Part shown: positions 26,080-35,762 of the stretch, in pieces
How the letters are laid out: every line of letters starts with the position of its first letter
Position numbering within the stretch: the stretch's first letter is position 1
Source of the DNA: Mycoplasmopsis cynos
Lineage (GTDB): Bacteria > Bacillota_I > Bacilli_A > Mycoplasmatales > Metamycoplasmataceae
Length of the DNA: 64,000 nt
Assembly: GCF_900660545.1 (NCBI RefSeq)
Contig: NZ_LR214986.1
Location: 558,001 to 622,000 of the forward strand
Direction: 5' to 3'
Notes under the pieces: generated by a model
The model's input: only the letters and a program-made list of their open reading frames with translations
What the model was told of the DNA's origin: nothing
The model's database searches: none
Translations under genes and position numbers: made by a program

Positions 26080-27235
26080 GGGAAATTTTTTCGGACACTT
26101 TAATCTTATTCTTTTGTAATTATATCAATTTACAAACTCACTGATTTTGTATGACAATTCATCAAAATTCATTTGTCGACACTTCATGGAAAAGTCAGGA
26201 AAAATTTCGCTTTTGAGTATTGAGAAAAAATACTCAATTTCACGATTATCTAAACTATTACCAATTCTTGACATTGATATTTTTCCATTTAAAGACTTAA
26301 TTTTATTAATATAATCTTTCGAAGAATATGCAAAACCATGATCTAAATGTAAAATTATTTTTAATTTCGTATTTTTAATATTATTTAAAACTAATTCAGT
26401 ATCATTATTTAATGATATTTCATATGTTACAAACTTTGTTTTATGATCAATTATAGCTGATAAATAAATATGATTTTGATTAATATCTTTTGGTGCTGGT
26501 ATATAAGTACATCAGCTACGTAAATTGTATTATTCTTTGAATTATAATCTCTTTAAACCAAATCCACAAACTTAACATTAGTATTTTTGTGTTCTTTTTG
26601 TCTATTTTTTCTACGTACAAAAGTGAATAAATTTAATCTTTTCATATAGTTCCCGAGGGTTCTTGGGTTCACTTTAATGTTATAAGTTAAGAATAAATAT
26701 TTGGGTAATCTTCTTCTGCCATATCTCATTTTGTTATCAGTAAAACTTTGATGAATAACCTCTTCGTGTTTAATATATTTTTGCTTTTTGATTTTTTTAA
26801 CTTTTAACTTTTCATAATATATTGATCTTGCTATTAATAAAATCTTTGCTTTATTGCTTGATGAAAGCTTTTCTATTTCTTTAATATTTTTAATATCAGC
26901 ATCAATGTTATTTTCATTAAAAATTCTGTAATAGTATTTTATTACCGCATCTTTTTCATCATCTTTAAGGGTATCAATTCACGTATAGTCAAGAACTTTC
27001 CTTTTCTTCTACCTACACCTTCACCTTTTTTGCTTGCTTTACCAGTTTTAGATTGAGTATTCAAATTATACATTTTTCTTTTTCTCAACATTCTTTTTAA
27101 TGATTCTTTATTTCAATAATTTTGTTTAATAGAAAAAGAGATTTGTTCGAATTCAAATTTGCTGATCTTGCGATTCTTGAAGTCATCATATGCGTTAAAG
27201 ATTTTTACTCATTCTTCTGTTTTTAAATGTCTCAT
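26080..27235 (-). pseudogene. IS3-family transposase (orfA/orfB), broken
   Basis: From the ATG at 27235 a helix-turn-helix orfA (MRHLKTEEWVKIFNAYDD...) runs about 75 residues and passes into the orfB frame by a -1 step near 27000, as is usual for IS3. The orfB part carries a DDE integrase core with HLDHGF and SLDNREIEYFF visible, but a TAA interrupts it after KFVDLV (about 26555) and a one-base deletion breaks the frame after VADV (about 26505). Relatives insert DNA by copy-out transposition. It is unlikely to be active. Confidence 0.85.
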
Positions 27236-27295
27236 AAATATTCTCCTTTTAAATATGCGAAAAAATCACCCGGAAGTGTCCGAATGATTTTTCCC
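26080..27295 (-). mobile_element. IS3-family insertion sequence, decayed
   Basis: 1216 bp bounded by inverted repeats that begin GGGAAA and share CGGACACTT (26080-26100 and 27274-27295). It contains one transposase region in two frames on the minus strand. No clear target duplication is visible. It abuts a solitary IS256-type end at 27297. Confidence 0.85.
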
Positions 27296-27296
27296 A

Positions 27297-27361
27297 GTCT
27301 ATATTAAATATTCTTTTATAAATATTTGTTATTTGGAGATTTACACAAAATTATCTACACT
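27297..27361. mobile_element. Solitary right end of the IS256-type element
   Basis: About 60 bases nearly identical to the right end of the element at 45096-46533, ending in the terminal sequence GATTTACACAAAATTATC. No transposase remains. It is fused to the right end of the IS3 copy. Confidence 0.8.
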
Positions 27362-27372
27362 ATCTAAAAGGC

Positions 27373-27417
27373 TGAATCACAAAATTAAGTGCAACAGCTT
27401 AATTTTGTAATTCAGTA
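27373..27417. repeat. Head-to-head IS30-like terminal repeats forming a long hairpin
   Basis: An 18-base stem with one mismatch around TGCAACA. The left arm plus loop matches 21 of 25 bases of the IS30 end at 43501-43525. The right arm contains the last codons and the stop of the restriction gene at 27399. On the minus strand it may also terminate that operon. Confidence 0.65.
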
Positions 27418-28172
27418 AATCCTTCATAAGTTTCAAAAGCTAATTTATACAATGCTTTCAATATGTCTTTATGAATATTTTCTAACTCTTCAAATACAGT
27501 ATCTTGTTCAATTTTAAAATTTGAATCGTTATTAATTATTTTTTCTATTGTTATTGGCAATTGGATACATAAATCTCTAAATGAATTTTTGTCGCCAGTT
27601 ACAATTTCATAAAATTTATCTATCGATATTCTTCTAATTCTTTTATTTGGAAGTTGTTTTGTTTTTTCTATTGATATAGCCCATTCTATATCAGATGATT
27701 TTTTAGAAATTATTTCCACTAATGCGCAAACACTTTTTTCTTTATCTTTTGAATTTAATAAATGATTTTGCATTTTTATATATGTGCTTTTGGCAGAAGA
27801 AGAATTCATTGTATTATGTTTATTTTTCATTTCAATATAATAAATTATTTTTGAATTTATATCTTCATATACGACATCTCAACCTTCTTTTGGAACTTTA
27901 CAATTATTTATATATTTAAAAATATTTTGATGAAAATATCCTATTGCATTATTATTTGACTTATCCCTTTGTCTAGTTAATTCCAATTCAATAATTTCCT
28001 TATAAGTTTTATTTAAAATATTTTTGTCAAATAATAATTTAATTGGGTCAATTATATTCTTATTAAATTTTTTTAAATCTATTTTTTTTAATATTTCTCC
28101 GTACTCTTCAATCGTTTTTTTAACATGATTTTCAAAATCTTCTTGTTTTATAAATTTTAAGTTATACTGCAT
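27399..28172 (-). CDS. Type II restriction endonuclease, Eco47II/Sau96I-like
   Basis: 257 residues. The centre has YEDINSKIIYYIEMKNKHNTMN, continuing to STYIKMQNHLL; the acidic residue with EMKNKHNT fits the catalytic region of the Eco47II/Sau96I family, which cuts GGNCC or GGWCC. Length matches (Sau96I about 260). It cuts DNA unprotected by the adjacent methyltransferase. The start lies four bases after the methyltransferase stop with AAAGGG upstream, so the two are coupled. A TGA Trp sits before DVVYED. The last residues are encoded inside an IS30-like terminal repeat, so the C-terminus may be altered. Specificity is inferred. Confidence 0.75.
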
Positions 28173-28176
28173 AAAT

Positions 28177-29175
28177 TTATCCCTTTAAACTCTTAATTAT
28201 TTCTTTACCAATCTCATAAGCTAAATTACAAGGAACTGCATTTCCTATTTGCTTATATTTATTTGCCATACTTCCAAAAAATTCTCACTCATCAGGAAAA
28301 GATTGAATTCTTGCACTTTCTCTAATGGTAAAAGGCCTATTTTCGACCGGATGACATCTATCTGTTTGCTTCATTTGTGGTGTTGTTAATATTGTTAATG
28401 ATGGTTCATCCAAACTCAATTTTCTTAATATTCCAGTTTTGCCTCCAGTCATATACCAACAACTTTTCATATATTCTTTCGCATATTTCTCTGGTATATC
28501 TTTCCAATATCCACCAGGAGGAACTAATTGAAATAACTTTTCTTTGTCTTTTGAATATTTTGCTCCTTCACTTTTTGGGACATTTACTAATATATCTCTT
28601 AAATTTAATTTATATTTATGCTCCTTTGGAAACTTAAATATTATTTTATCCTTTAAATCATTTCTAATTCCAACAATTATTAACCTTTCTCTTTTTTGAG
28701 CAACTCCATAATTTGCTGCATTTAAAACTTTATATTGTGCATAATATCCTTGTTCTTTAAAGATAGTTAAAATTGTTTCAAGTGTTTTACCTTTATTGTG
28801 TGACAATAGGCCTTTTACATTTTCAAATAAAAACATTTTTGGTTGTAGCTTATTCAAAAATTTAGCATAATGATAAAACATTGTTCCTCTAACATCTTCT
28901 AATCCCATTTTTTTCCCTGCATAACTAAAACTTTGACAAGGGGGACCACCTGAAATTAAATCTAGTTCATACTTTTTTATACTAAATTCTTTTTCTAAAT
29001 TTCTTTCAGCAACCTTTTCGATATCTTCTTCCAAAACATTTCATTCTTTTCTATTTATTCTAAGTGTCTTTGCTGCATATTTATCTATTTCAATTAATCC
29101 TATATGATTAAATCCTGCTTTTTCTAAACCTAAAGCCATTCCTCCTGCACCTGCAAATAATTCTATACTTTTCAA
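28177..29175 (-). CDS. DNA (cytosine-5) methyltransferase, type II
   Basis: 332 residues with all main C5-methyltransferase motifs: I (ELFAGAGGMALGLEKAG), IV with catalytic Cys80 (GGPPCQSFSYAGKK), VI (FLFENVKG), VIII (AQKRERLIIVG), IX and X (QIGNAVPCNLAYEIG). It methylates cytosine in the site cut by the neighbouring nuclease, by context GGNCC-like. The start is a TTG at 29175 with AAAAGGAGATC upstream, which gives a complete motif I. Trp codons are mixed: TGG in SCWYM and GGYWKD, TGA in KEWNV and DEWEFF. Confidence 0.9.
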
Positions 29176-29584
29176 ATTTTGATCTCCTTTTTTATAGATT
29201 GCTGCTATTTTTTTAAAATTTATGATATTAATTTATTTTTCATTTAGGTAATTAAATATTATTTGCATTTTTTATTAATGTAATATTAAGTTTATATAGT
29301 CCCTAACTTTGCGTGTACGGTGAAAACATAATACGTGCACACACATAATATAACATTAAAATTATAAAGTAATTGTATAAAAAGCATAATAAGTTTTTTT
29401 AACATTCTACAAAATGCGAAATAACCTAGATTTTTATATAAGGTAGTGGAAGAATTAAATTGATATAGGTTTGATAAAAGTGATATAACTTAAATATGGA
29501 AATATTGTTCAATTTAAATAAACAAAAAAATTAACAAATTTTAAAAAAATAGAGAGATCTTTTATATTAATTGCTGAAAAAATA
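29176..29584. other. Intergenic region with GC-rich GTGCAC motif
   Basis: About 410 bases without a gene. At 29305-29338 it holds a GC-rich cluster (GCGTGTACGGTG, then TACGTGCACACAC) that stands out from the AT-rich surroundings and resembles clusters at 32695, 35486 and 36551. The rest is AT-rich and may include a very degraded transposase 5' end. Confidence 0.5.
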
Positions 29585-29935
29585 AAATAAATTTAAGTTA
29601 CGGAAAATAGTTGAAATTGATGCACAATTTGAACCTTATCTTAATGATAAAAAACCTATTTATATCACGCTATTGATGTGACTACTGGTTGTTTATTAGC
29701 GGTTTGATTCGAAGAACAAGAAACAACATTAGGTTATAAAAGATTACTAGAAATGGTTTTTAAAAAACACGGCTTTCCTAAGATGATTTTTTCAGTAAAA
29801 GAAGAACATTTTGGGGTAAGGTAATGAAAACAATCAAACAGCATTTGAAAAAATTCTAAATGAAAAAGGTATAAAAATAAAACGTTCATCTAATCCTATA
29901 AACTTTTTTAAAATAAAAACTTTAGTAAAATTTAA
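29585..29935 (+). pseudogene. ISNCY-type transposase remnant
   Basis: Fragments in several frames can be joined into VEIDAQFEPYLND, AIDVTTGCLLAVWFEEQET, YKRLLEMVFKKHGFPKMI and FEKILNEKGIKIKRSSNPIN. This is the DDE catalytic core typical of ISNCY/IS1202-like transposases. Stops and frameshifts interrupt it repeatedly, and both ends are missing. It lies directly upstream of the DpnII-like module. Confidence 0.7.
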
Positions 29936-29963
29936 ATAACATTTTTTTACTAATAAGTTGCAT

Positions 29964-31019
29964 ATGACTTTTGGAATATATAAATTTATGGGGCTTATTA
30001 GTTGAAAAAAAATAAATAAAGAAAATTTAAAAAGAGCAAGCAGTAAAACAAGCAATATAATCGCAAGAATTAGTAAAGGTAATTATATAAACCTTGAATC
30101 AATAGAAAAGATTTGTTTAGCTTTAGAATGTAAAGTTGAAGATTTAGCAGAAATATATACAGATATCTGAAGGAATAATAATAAAATGACTAATAGTAAT
30201 TTAACACCTTTTGTAAAGTGAGCAGGAGGCAAAAAACAATTAATTAATGAAATTGAAAAACGATTACCAAAACAAATAAAAAACTATTATGAACCTTTTG
30301 TTGGTGGAGGTGCAATTCTTTTTTATCTAAAACCACAAAAAGCATATATAAATGATATTAATTCTGTATTGATAAATGCTTATAATATAATAAAAACAAA
30401 TCCAAGTCAGATAATTAGTTTATTAAGTGAATTGGATAAAATCGAATGTACAAAAGAAACATACTATAATATAAGAGATAAATTTAACAATAAGATACTA
30501 TCTAGAGAATATGATGTGGAAATGGCAAGTTTATTTATTTTCTTAAATAAAAGATGTTTTAATGGATTGTACAGAGTTAATTCAAAAGGATTATTTAATG
30601 TTCCTTTTAACAATAAACTTAAATGTGATTCTTACAATAAAGAAAACATACTCAATATAAGCGAGTATTTGAAAAATGTTAATATTACAAATTTAGATTT
30701 TGAAGAAAGTTTAATCAATGCTAAAAAAGGAGATTTTATTTTTTTTGATAGTCCTTATGCTCCTTTAAATCCTACATCATTTGATTCATACACTAAAGAC
30801 GGTTTTGATAAAGAAAGTCATATTAGATTATCAAAAGTTTTTAAGAGATTAGATAAAAAAGGGTGCTTATTGATGCTAACAAACCATAATACTAAATTAA
30901 TTAGAGATTTATATTCTGAATATAAGATAGAAGTGGTCGATGTTAAAAGAAATATAAATTCTAAAGCTAGTAATAGGACAGGTAAAGAGGTTATTATAAC
31001 AAATTATGAATATTGATAA
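29964..31019 (+). CDS. N6-adenine DNA methyltransferase (Dam/DpnM type) with N-terminal XRE-like segment
   Basis: In the mycoplasma code one frame of 351 residues. Residues 1-70 look like a helix-turn-helix XRE regulator (NIIARISKGNYINLESIEKICLALECKVEDLAEI). Residues from about 75 are a D12-class adenine methyltransferase: FVKWAGGKKQL (SAM motif), PFVGGGAILF, FLNKRCFNGLYRVN and catalytic DSPYAPLNPTSFDSY. By family it methylates A in GATC. The link is a single TGA read as Trp; an ATG at 30186 with AAGGA eleven bases upstream could also start the 277-residue enzyme alone. It is followed by a decayed second methyltransferase and the DpnII-like nuclease. The catalytic motif is DSPY rather than the usual DPPY. 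Confidence 0.8.
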
Positions 31020-31539
31020 AATAAAAGTATTTAATGATGATTGTTTTAAAACTTACCAACTCTAAAAGAAGAAAGTATAGATATGATTTTTGGAGATCCA
31101 CCATACTTTTTATTGAGAGGTACATATCTTCTTCTAGTGGAAAAATGTTTTGTTAGATAATAGTTTTAAAATTTTAAATCACATTACTTGGCAAAAAACA
31201 AACCCACCACCAACTTTATCTTGTAGGTACTTTATTCACTCAATAGAATATATAATATAGGCAAAAAAGAAAGAGAATTCTAAACGTATTTTTAATTATA
31301 AGTTGATGAAATAATTAAATGGCGATAAACAAATGAAGGATGTCATTACCGCTCCTTGCATTAATATAAAGGAAAAAGAATTTGAATATCGCTCATCTCA
31401 AAATATTATATATTTATTGGAAAAACTTATCCTTGCAACTAATAATGAGAATGATTTAATTATTGACTCATTTGCAGACGCAGGAACAAGCCTAGCGGTT
31501 GCTTATAAGACAAGAAGAAATGCAATAGAAATAGAATAA
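31006..31539 (+). pseudogene. Second GATC methyltransferase (DpnA-like), decayed
   Basis: Pieces of a beta-class methyltransferase: MNIDKIKVFNDDCFKT, a frameshift, SIDMIFGDPPYFLLRG, a large internal gap, then FKILNHITWQKTNPPPTLSCRYF, a stop, LNGDKQMKDV and a C-terminal motif I remnant DSFADAGTSLAVAYKT. Several stops and a missing central region make it non-functional. In DpnII-type systems this enzyme can methylate single-stranded DNA. It overlaps the end of the first methyltransferase, as in intact operons. Confidence 0.82.
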
Positions 31540-31579
31540 GAAAATATAATAAATAAAAGATTAAATAAGGAGTTTAATA

Positions 31580-32503
31580 ATGGAAAATAATAGTGATATA
31601 GTTAAAATATTTGTTGATAGTTTATTAACTACTAACAGAGGATATAGTTTTTTTGTAAATTGGAATAATATAAAAGAAGCGACAGAAAACAGTATTGAAT
31701 TGCATGCTATGGATTCTTTAATTAAATGCAATGATTTTAAAACAAAATTTTATGAATTACTTGATAAATTACCAGAGGTAATAACAACATTCCCTTTGCT
31801 ATTTGCTTTAAGTAAAGCAGAAAGAGATAAGTTGAAAAGAGGGAAAATGGAATTGGAGATAGCAGACCATATAAAAGGTGTTTGTGAAAAGTTTAAATTT
31901 GATATAGAAAAGGCAAAAAAAAGATTAGATGATGACGAAAAAGAACAATACTATAATTTTTTTGTTAATATGGGTTTGAAAAATTTATTTGATAGCATTA
32001 TTGAAAAAAGTGTTACAGATTATGTGATAGGAGTATTGGTTGGTTTAGATTCTAATGGTAGAAAAAATAGAAGTGGTACTGCATTTGAAGATTTATGCGA
32101 AAAGGTGATTTCACCTATTTGTAGCGAAAATGAAATTACGCTTCTTATTCAAAAACAATTTAAAGTGTTGGAAGAGTATGGAATTAAAGTGGATGAAGAT
32201 ATTGCTAATAGAAAAGCAGATTTTATTTTGATTAAAGATAAAGTTGTTTTAAACATTGAAGCAAACTATTATTTTGCTGCAGGGTCTAAACCAGAGGAAA
32301 TAGTTGATAGTTATATTAACAGAAATAGCGACTTAAATAATAACAAAATAAATTTTGCATTAATTACTGATGGCAATTGTTGGGATAACGAAGATAAAAA
32401 TCAATTAAATAAAGCATTTAGGTATATATCTTTAATGAATTATAAAATGGCTGAAAGTGGATATTTAAAATCTAGAATAAAAGAAATTTTTGATTTAAAA
32501 TAA
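31580..32503 (+). CDS. Type II restriction endonuclease, DpnII/MboI family (GATC)
   Basis: 307 residues; relatives are about 290. The C-terminal half has RNRSGTAFEDLCE and a nuclease core ADFILIKDKVVLNIEANYYF, ending with GNCWDNEDKNQLNKAFRYI, all typical of DpnII. It cuts unmethylated GATC. Ribosome site AAGGAG, start unambiguous. Both Trp codons are TGG, unlike most genes here, which suggests recent arrival from a standard-code host. The frame is intact, so protection must rest on the single remaining methyltransferase. Confidence 0.9.
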   Translation: MENNSDIVKIFVDSLLTTNRGYSFFVNWNNIKEATENSIELHAMDSLIKCNDFKTKFYELLDKLPEVITTFPLLFALSKAERDKLKRGKMELEIADHIKGVCEKFKFDIEKAKKRLDDDEKEQYYNFFVNMGLKNLFDSIIEKSVTDYVIGVLVGLDSNGRKNRSGTAFEDLCEKVISPICSENEITLLIQKQFKVLEEYGIKVDEDIANRKADFILIKDKVVLNIEANYYFAAGSKPEEIVDSYINRNSDLNNNKINFALITDGNCWDNEDKNQLNKAFRYISLMNYKMAESGYLKSRIKEIFDLK

Positions 32504-32630
32504 AAGTTTTATTTTAAGACGATTAGATAAAAATCGATAGTGGCATAAAAAGGGGTAGGATAATATCAACAACATATCCTTCTACAAAAATTATGACATT
32601 CTTTTTTAAATAATTATAATTTTTTACTTA

Positions 32631-32940
32631 TTTTTTACTGTATGCACTTTTTTGTATTTTTGCATTATTAACATTAATGTTTTTAAACATTAATGTACGC
32701 GCGCGCTCACGCCCACTTTAAAGTGTTAAGAAACACCGCGTAAATTTCTAACGAAAATGCTCTATTGTTTCTTTTAATATATTACATAGTAATATATTCT
32801 TTTATATTTTGTCTATATACACTTTTCACTACACTTTAAAAATAGTGTATGGGAAAGTGTATGTAAAATGCATACAGTAAAAATCTTATATATATTATTT
32901 TAATATATATAAAAGACTAAATAAAGTGTATACAGTAAAG
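32631..32940. repeat. AT-rich region with long-range inverted repeats
   Basis: TTTTTACTGTATGCA (32634-32648) is repeated inverted as TGCATACAGTAAAAA (32868-32882), with a variant TATACAGTAAA near 32929. Between them lie a perfect 12-base palindromic hairpin (ACATTAATGTTT, 32671 onward), a GC-rich cluster (32695-32716) and short inverted copies of ACACTTT/AAAGTGT. No gene is seen in 32504-32958. Confidence 0.7.
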
Positions 32941-32958
32941 ACGCTATTTTCAATACAC

Positions 32959-34092
32959 TTAATAAAAATCGAAACTTATTTTTTGACTCTTTAATTGAAT
33001 AAGGTTTTTGTAGTTTTTTCAATTAAACAAACTAAATCTTTTGTAAATGGGGGTTTTGATTATATGATTTATGTAAATTTCTGCTCTTCCACCATGATAA
33101 TTTTCTCTCAAAAACGTATTAAAAATATACTTTTCATTCTGAATAAAAAATCTTAAAAACGACTTTATTTCTTTAAGTTTTTTTGCATAGGTTTTTGTGT
33201 TTTTTAAAAAGTTTATAATATTTTTTAATATCAATATTACTGATAAAAAATCTAACTTTTCTAAGAAATTATTTAAAATTTCATATAAATTTTCTATTCC
33301 AAAATATCTAAGAAAATTATAGTTTTGCTTATTTTTTGTTCTAGTATATCCAAAAACATTAAATAAATATTTTTTAAAATGATATAAATCATAGTATCTT
33401 TTTACACCTAAATTCTGTGAAATTGTATTAATAAATTTAGCGCCATCACCACTAATTTTTATTTTTCTTACATCAAAATTATGACCAAAAAATTCCTTTA
33501 TTTTACTACAAATAAAAGTTAAATTTTTATAATTTTCTTTAAAAATTAGAGTATGAATTTGATTATTTTTATCAATTAAAAATACATTTCTAAGACATCT
33601 TTTAACTTTTTTATGACCTAAATTTTCTTTAATATATGTATCATCTATATGGATTTGTACTAAATTATTAGTATCAAAATTATTTTTACTGTTTTTAAAA
33701 TCATAAGATAAATTTCCAATTTTTAAATGATAATCTAACACATATTTTGGAATTAGTTTTTGTTCATTGCATTTTCTTCTTGCTCAAATTTGCTTAGAAA
33801 ATTGATTATAAATATCTTTATAATAATATTTGTTCTTACCTATTCTTTTGAGTTCATTATTATGATAATACGTAAAACTTTTCCTTGTATTTTTGTCGAT
33901 ATAAACACCTAATTTATATTCAAAATCATTACCATTAATTATTATTTTTCTACGTCTTATTTTTTTAACTTTTCATGTTTTAAATTTATTGTTTTCAAGT
34001 CTTATTTTTGTTCTAAAAATTTCTTCTTCGTTATTTCAATTTTGTACCATTTTGTTAATATCATCATTAACTCATTTTTTATAATTACTCAT
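32959..34092 (-). CDS. ICE-associated transposase-like protein (Mbov_0401 / UPF0236-ISLre2 type)
   Basis: 377 residues, start MSNYKKWVNDD with Trp as TGA. The middle has VQIHIDDTYIKENLG, KIKISGDGAKFI and KRYYDLYHFKKYLF, a DDE-like arrangement (D-D-H) characteristic of the UPF0236/ISLre2 family; the C-terminal part has GRAEIYINHI. In M. bovis and M. agalactiae such genes accompany integrative conjugative elements. A TGA at 33019 is read as Trp, so the protein continues 20 residues to the TAA at 32959. No terminal repeats of an ISLre2 element were found, so mobility is uncertain. Its N-terminus is repeated at 35583-35726. Confidence 0.72.
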
Positions 34093-34128
34093 ATAAAAAT
34101 TGTATAAAAAATACCCTGAGGCATTAAT

Positions 34129-35407
34129 TTATATTGTATATGCATTAGAATTTGATTGTTTATTTTCTTTTAAATAACCTTTATATCAGTTTTTAAAAAT
34201 TTCTTTAAATTCTTTTATTTTATCTAAGTTTTGATGATTTCTATTCACTAATACTTCCCTGCTAAAATCTTTATACATTTGCTCATCATATCATATTTTT
34301 TCTTCAAATGCTAGTTTTAGTTTTTCCTTACTTGAATAAAGATTTTTAGCTTCTAATTCATTTTTATCTTCTGATTTAGTTACTTCTATAAAGCTAATAT
34401 TTAAATTATTTTCTATATTTTCATTAACTTTATTTACTATTTTTTCAATATCTTCTTGAACAAAGATATCAGATGATAAATATATAATTTCATTTCTATT
34501 AAAAGCATTAAAATTATTTTCACTAATTTTAAAAATTGAAGAAGTATTAATAAATTTCTGTACTTTATTATTGTCTTTATTTATAGTAACTAAAATATGA
34601 TTATCATTTAGTTCTCATGTTTCGCCCCAATAATCCAATTTATCACGCATTGATAAATAATATTTTTCATTATCTGAATCACACAAAATTAAAGCTTCAT
34701 GTTCCGCTTTTTCTTCAAGCTCATTAAATATAATAGAATTTTCTTTCAATTCTTCCCTTAAATAATATACATAATACTTAAATTCCTCCCTTACAGCATT
34801 TTTTATATTTTGAACTTCATCTTTAAAATCTTCATCGGTATTTCTATTTTGAATAACGTCATCTATAAATTCTTTATATTTTTTGGATTCCATTGGAGAT
34901 AATGTCATTTTTTGAAAATCATAATCTAAGAGTTTTTTTTCTGAATATATCATATAAGACTTAAACACTTTATCCTCATCTTCAAAAACTAAACTAACAG
35001 AAACATTAGGGGGGTTCTTGAGATAAATTTTCATATAATCCATTATAAATTTTTGTTATATCTTCGTGGTTTAGATCATCGCTATCCAAATAAATTACAT
35101 CATTTTTATTAAACACTTTTTCAAAATCATCTTTACTAATTTTAAATATTTGTGTTAAATCTACGTAACTATCTTTACTTGGTAACCCTTTTTTTCGTTT
35201 TGTAATTAATATTTCATCATTAATCGGTTTTTTTAGTCTTCCCTTTTGATCATAAACACTTCTAGATTTTACATAGTATAAATTATCAAAATAATCACTA
35301 AAAACTATCACTGGATGATATTTTTTTTCTTTTTCAAACCTATCAAAAATAATCGTTTTTTCAGTTTTAATCATTTTTCTCTTTAAGTCATCTCTATTTC
35401 AAACCAT
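34129..35407 (-). pseudogene. ICE-associated protein (Mbov_0400-like), frameshifted at C6
   Basis: Starts at 35407 (MVWNRDDLKRKM, ribosome site AAGGAG) and is homologous to the intact gene at 35763: HPVIVFSDYFDNLYYVKSRS and LPSKDSYVDLTQIF. After NLSQEPP a run of six C (35009-35014) shifts the frame and a TAA follows; with five C the frame would join to NVSVSLVFEDEDK, as in the paralogue. The downstream part (34129-35043, 304 residues) is open, contains an extra middle section missing from the paralogue, and ends NKQSNSNAYTI exactly as the paralogue does. Function unknown. It is either a pseudogene or a slippage-controlled gene. Confidence 0.7.
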
Positions 35408-35485
35408 ATCTCTCCTTAATTATAAATATTATTATTTATAATTAAATTATAAAACTATCTCATATTTTTAATAATGTGTTTTTAC

Positions 35486-35523
35486 TTTCTACGCGTGCGT
35501 GAGCGCGCACTCACGCATAGAAA
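35486..35523. repeat. GC-rich near-perfect palindrome
   Basis: 38 bases forming an inverted repeat with three mismatches: outer arms TTTCTA/TAGAAA, then GCGTG/CACGC, inner GTG/CAC around a GC core. Very GC-rich in an AT-rich intergenic region between the two Mbov_0400-like genes. Confidence 0.8.
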
Positions 35524-35582
35524 GCATAAATTAATAAAAATGCAAGATTCATTATCTTGCTTCTACTTTTTTATTAACATAT

Positions 35583-35726
35583 CTATAATATTTCAGCATT
35601 TTTTAATTCTTGAATGATATCAGACTCAATTTTCTTAATTTCATTATTATATTTTTTATAAATCATTCCATTTATATCAGTTGGTATTTCTATTTCATCT
35701 TTAACTCATTTTTTATAATTACTCAT
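35583..35726 (-). CDS. Short protein sharing the transposase-like N-terminus
   Basis: 47 residues from MSNYKKWVKDE to a TAG. The first eight residues and about 70 bases upstream are nearly identical to the start of the gene at 32959-34092; afterwards the sequences diverge into a Lys/Ile/Glu-rich helical tail. It may be a truncated duplicate of that gene. It lies downstream of the paralogue at 35763, mirroring the order of the first pair. Confidence 0.45.
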
Positions 35727-35762
35727 ATAAAAATTGTATAAAAAATACCCTAAGGTACTAAT

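Noticed and set aside
29834-30055. Minus-strand frame of 73 residues rich in Leu and Phe
   Set aside because: It lies opposite the transposase remnant and the XRE segment and has no start signals.
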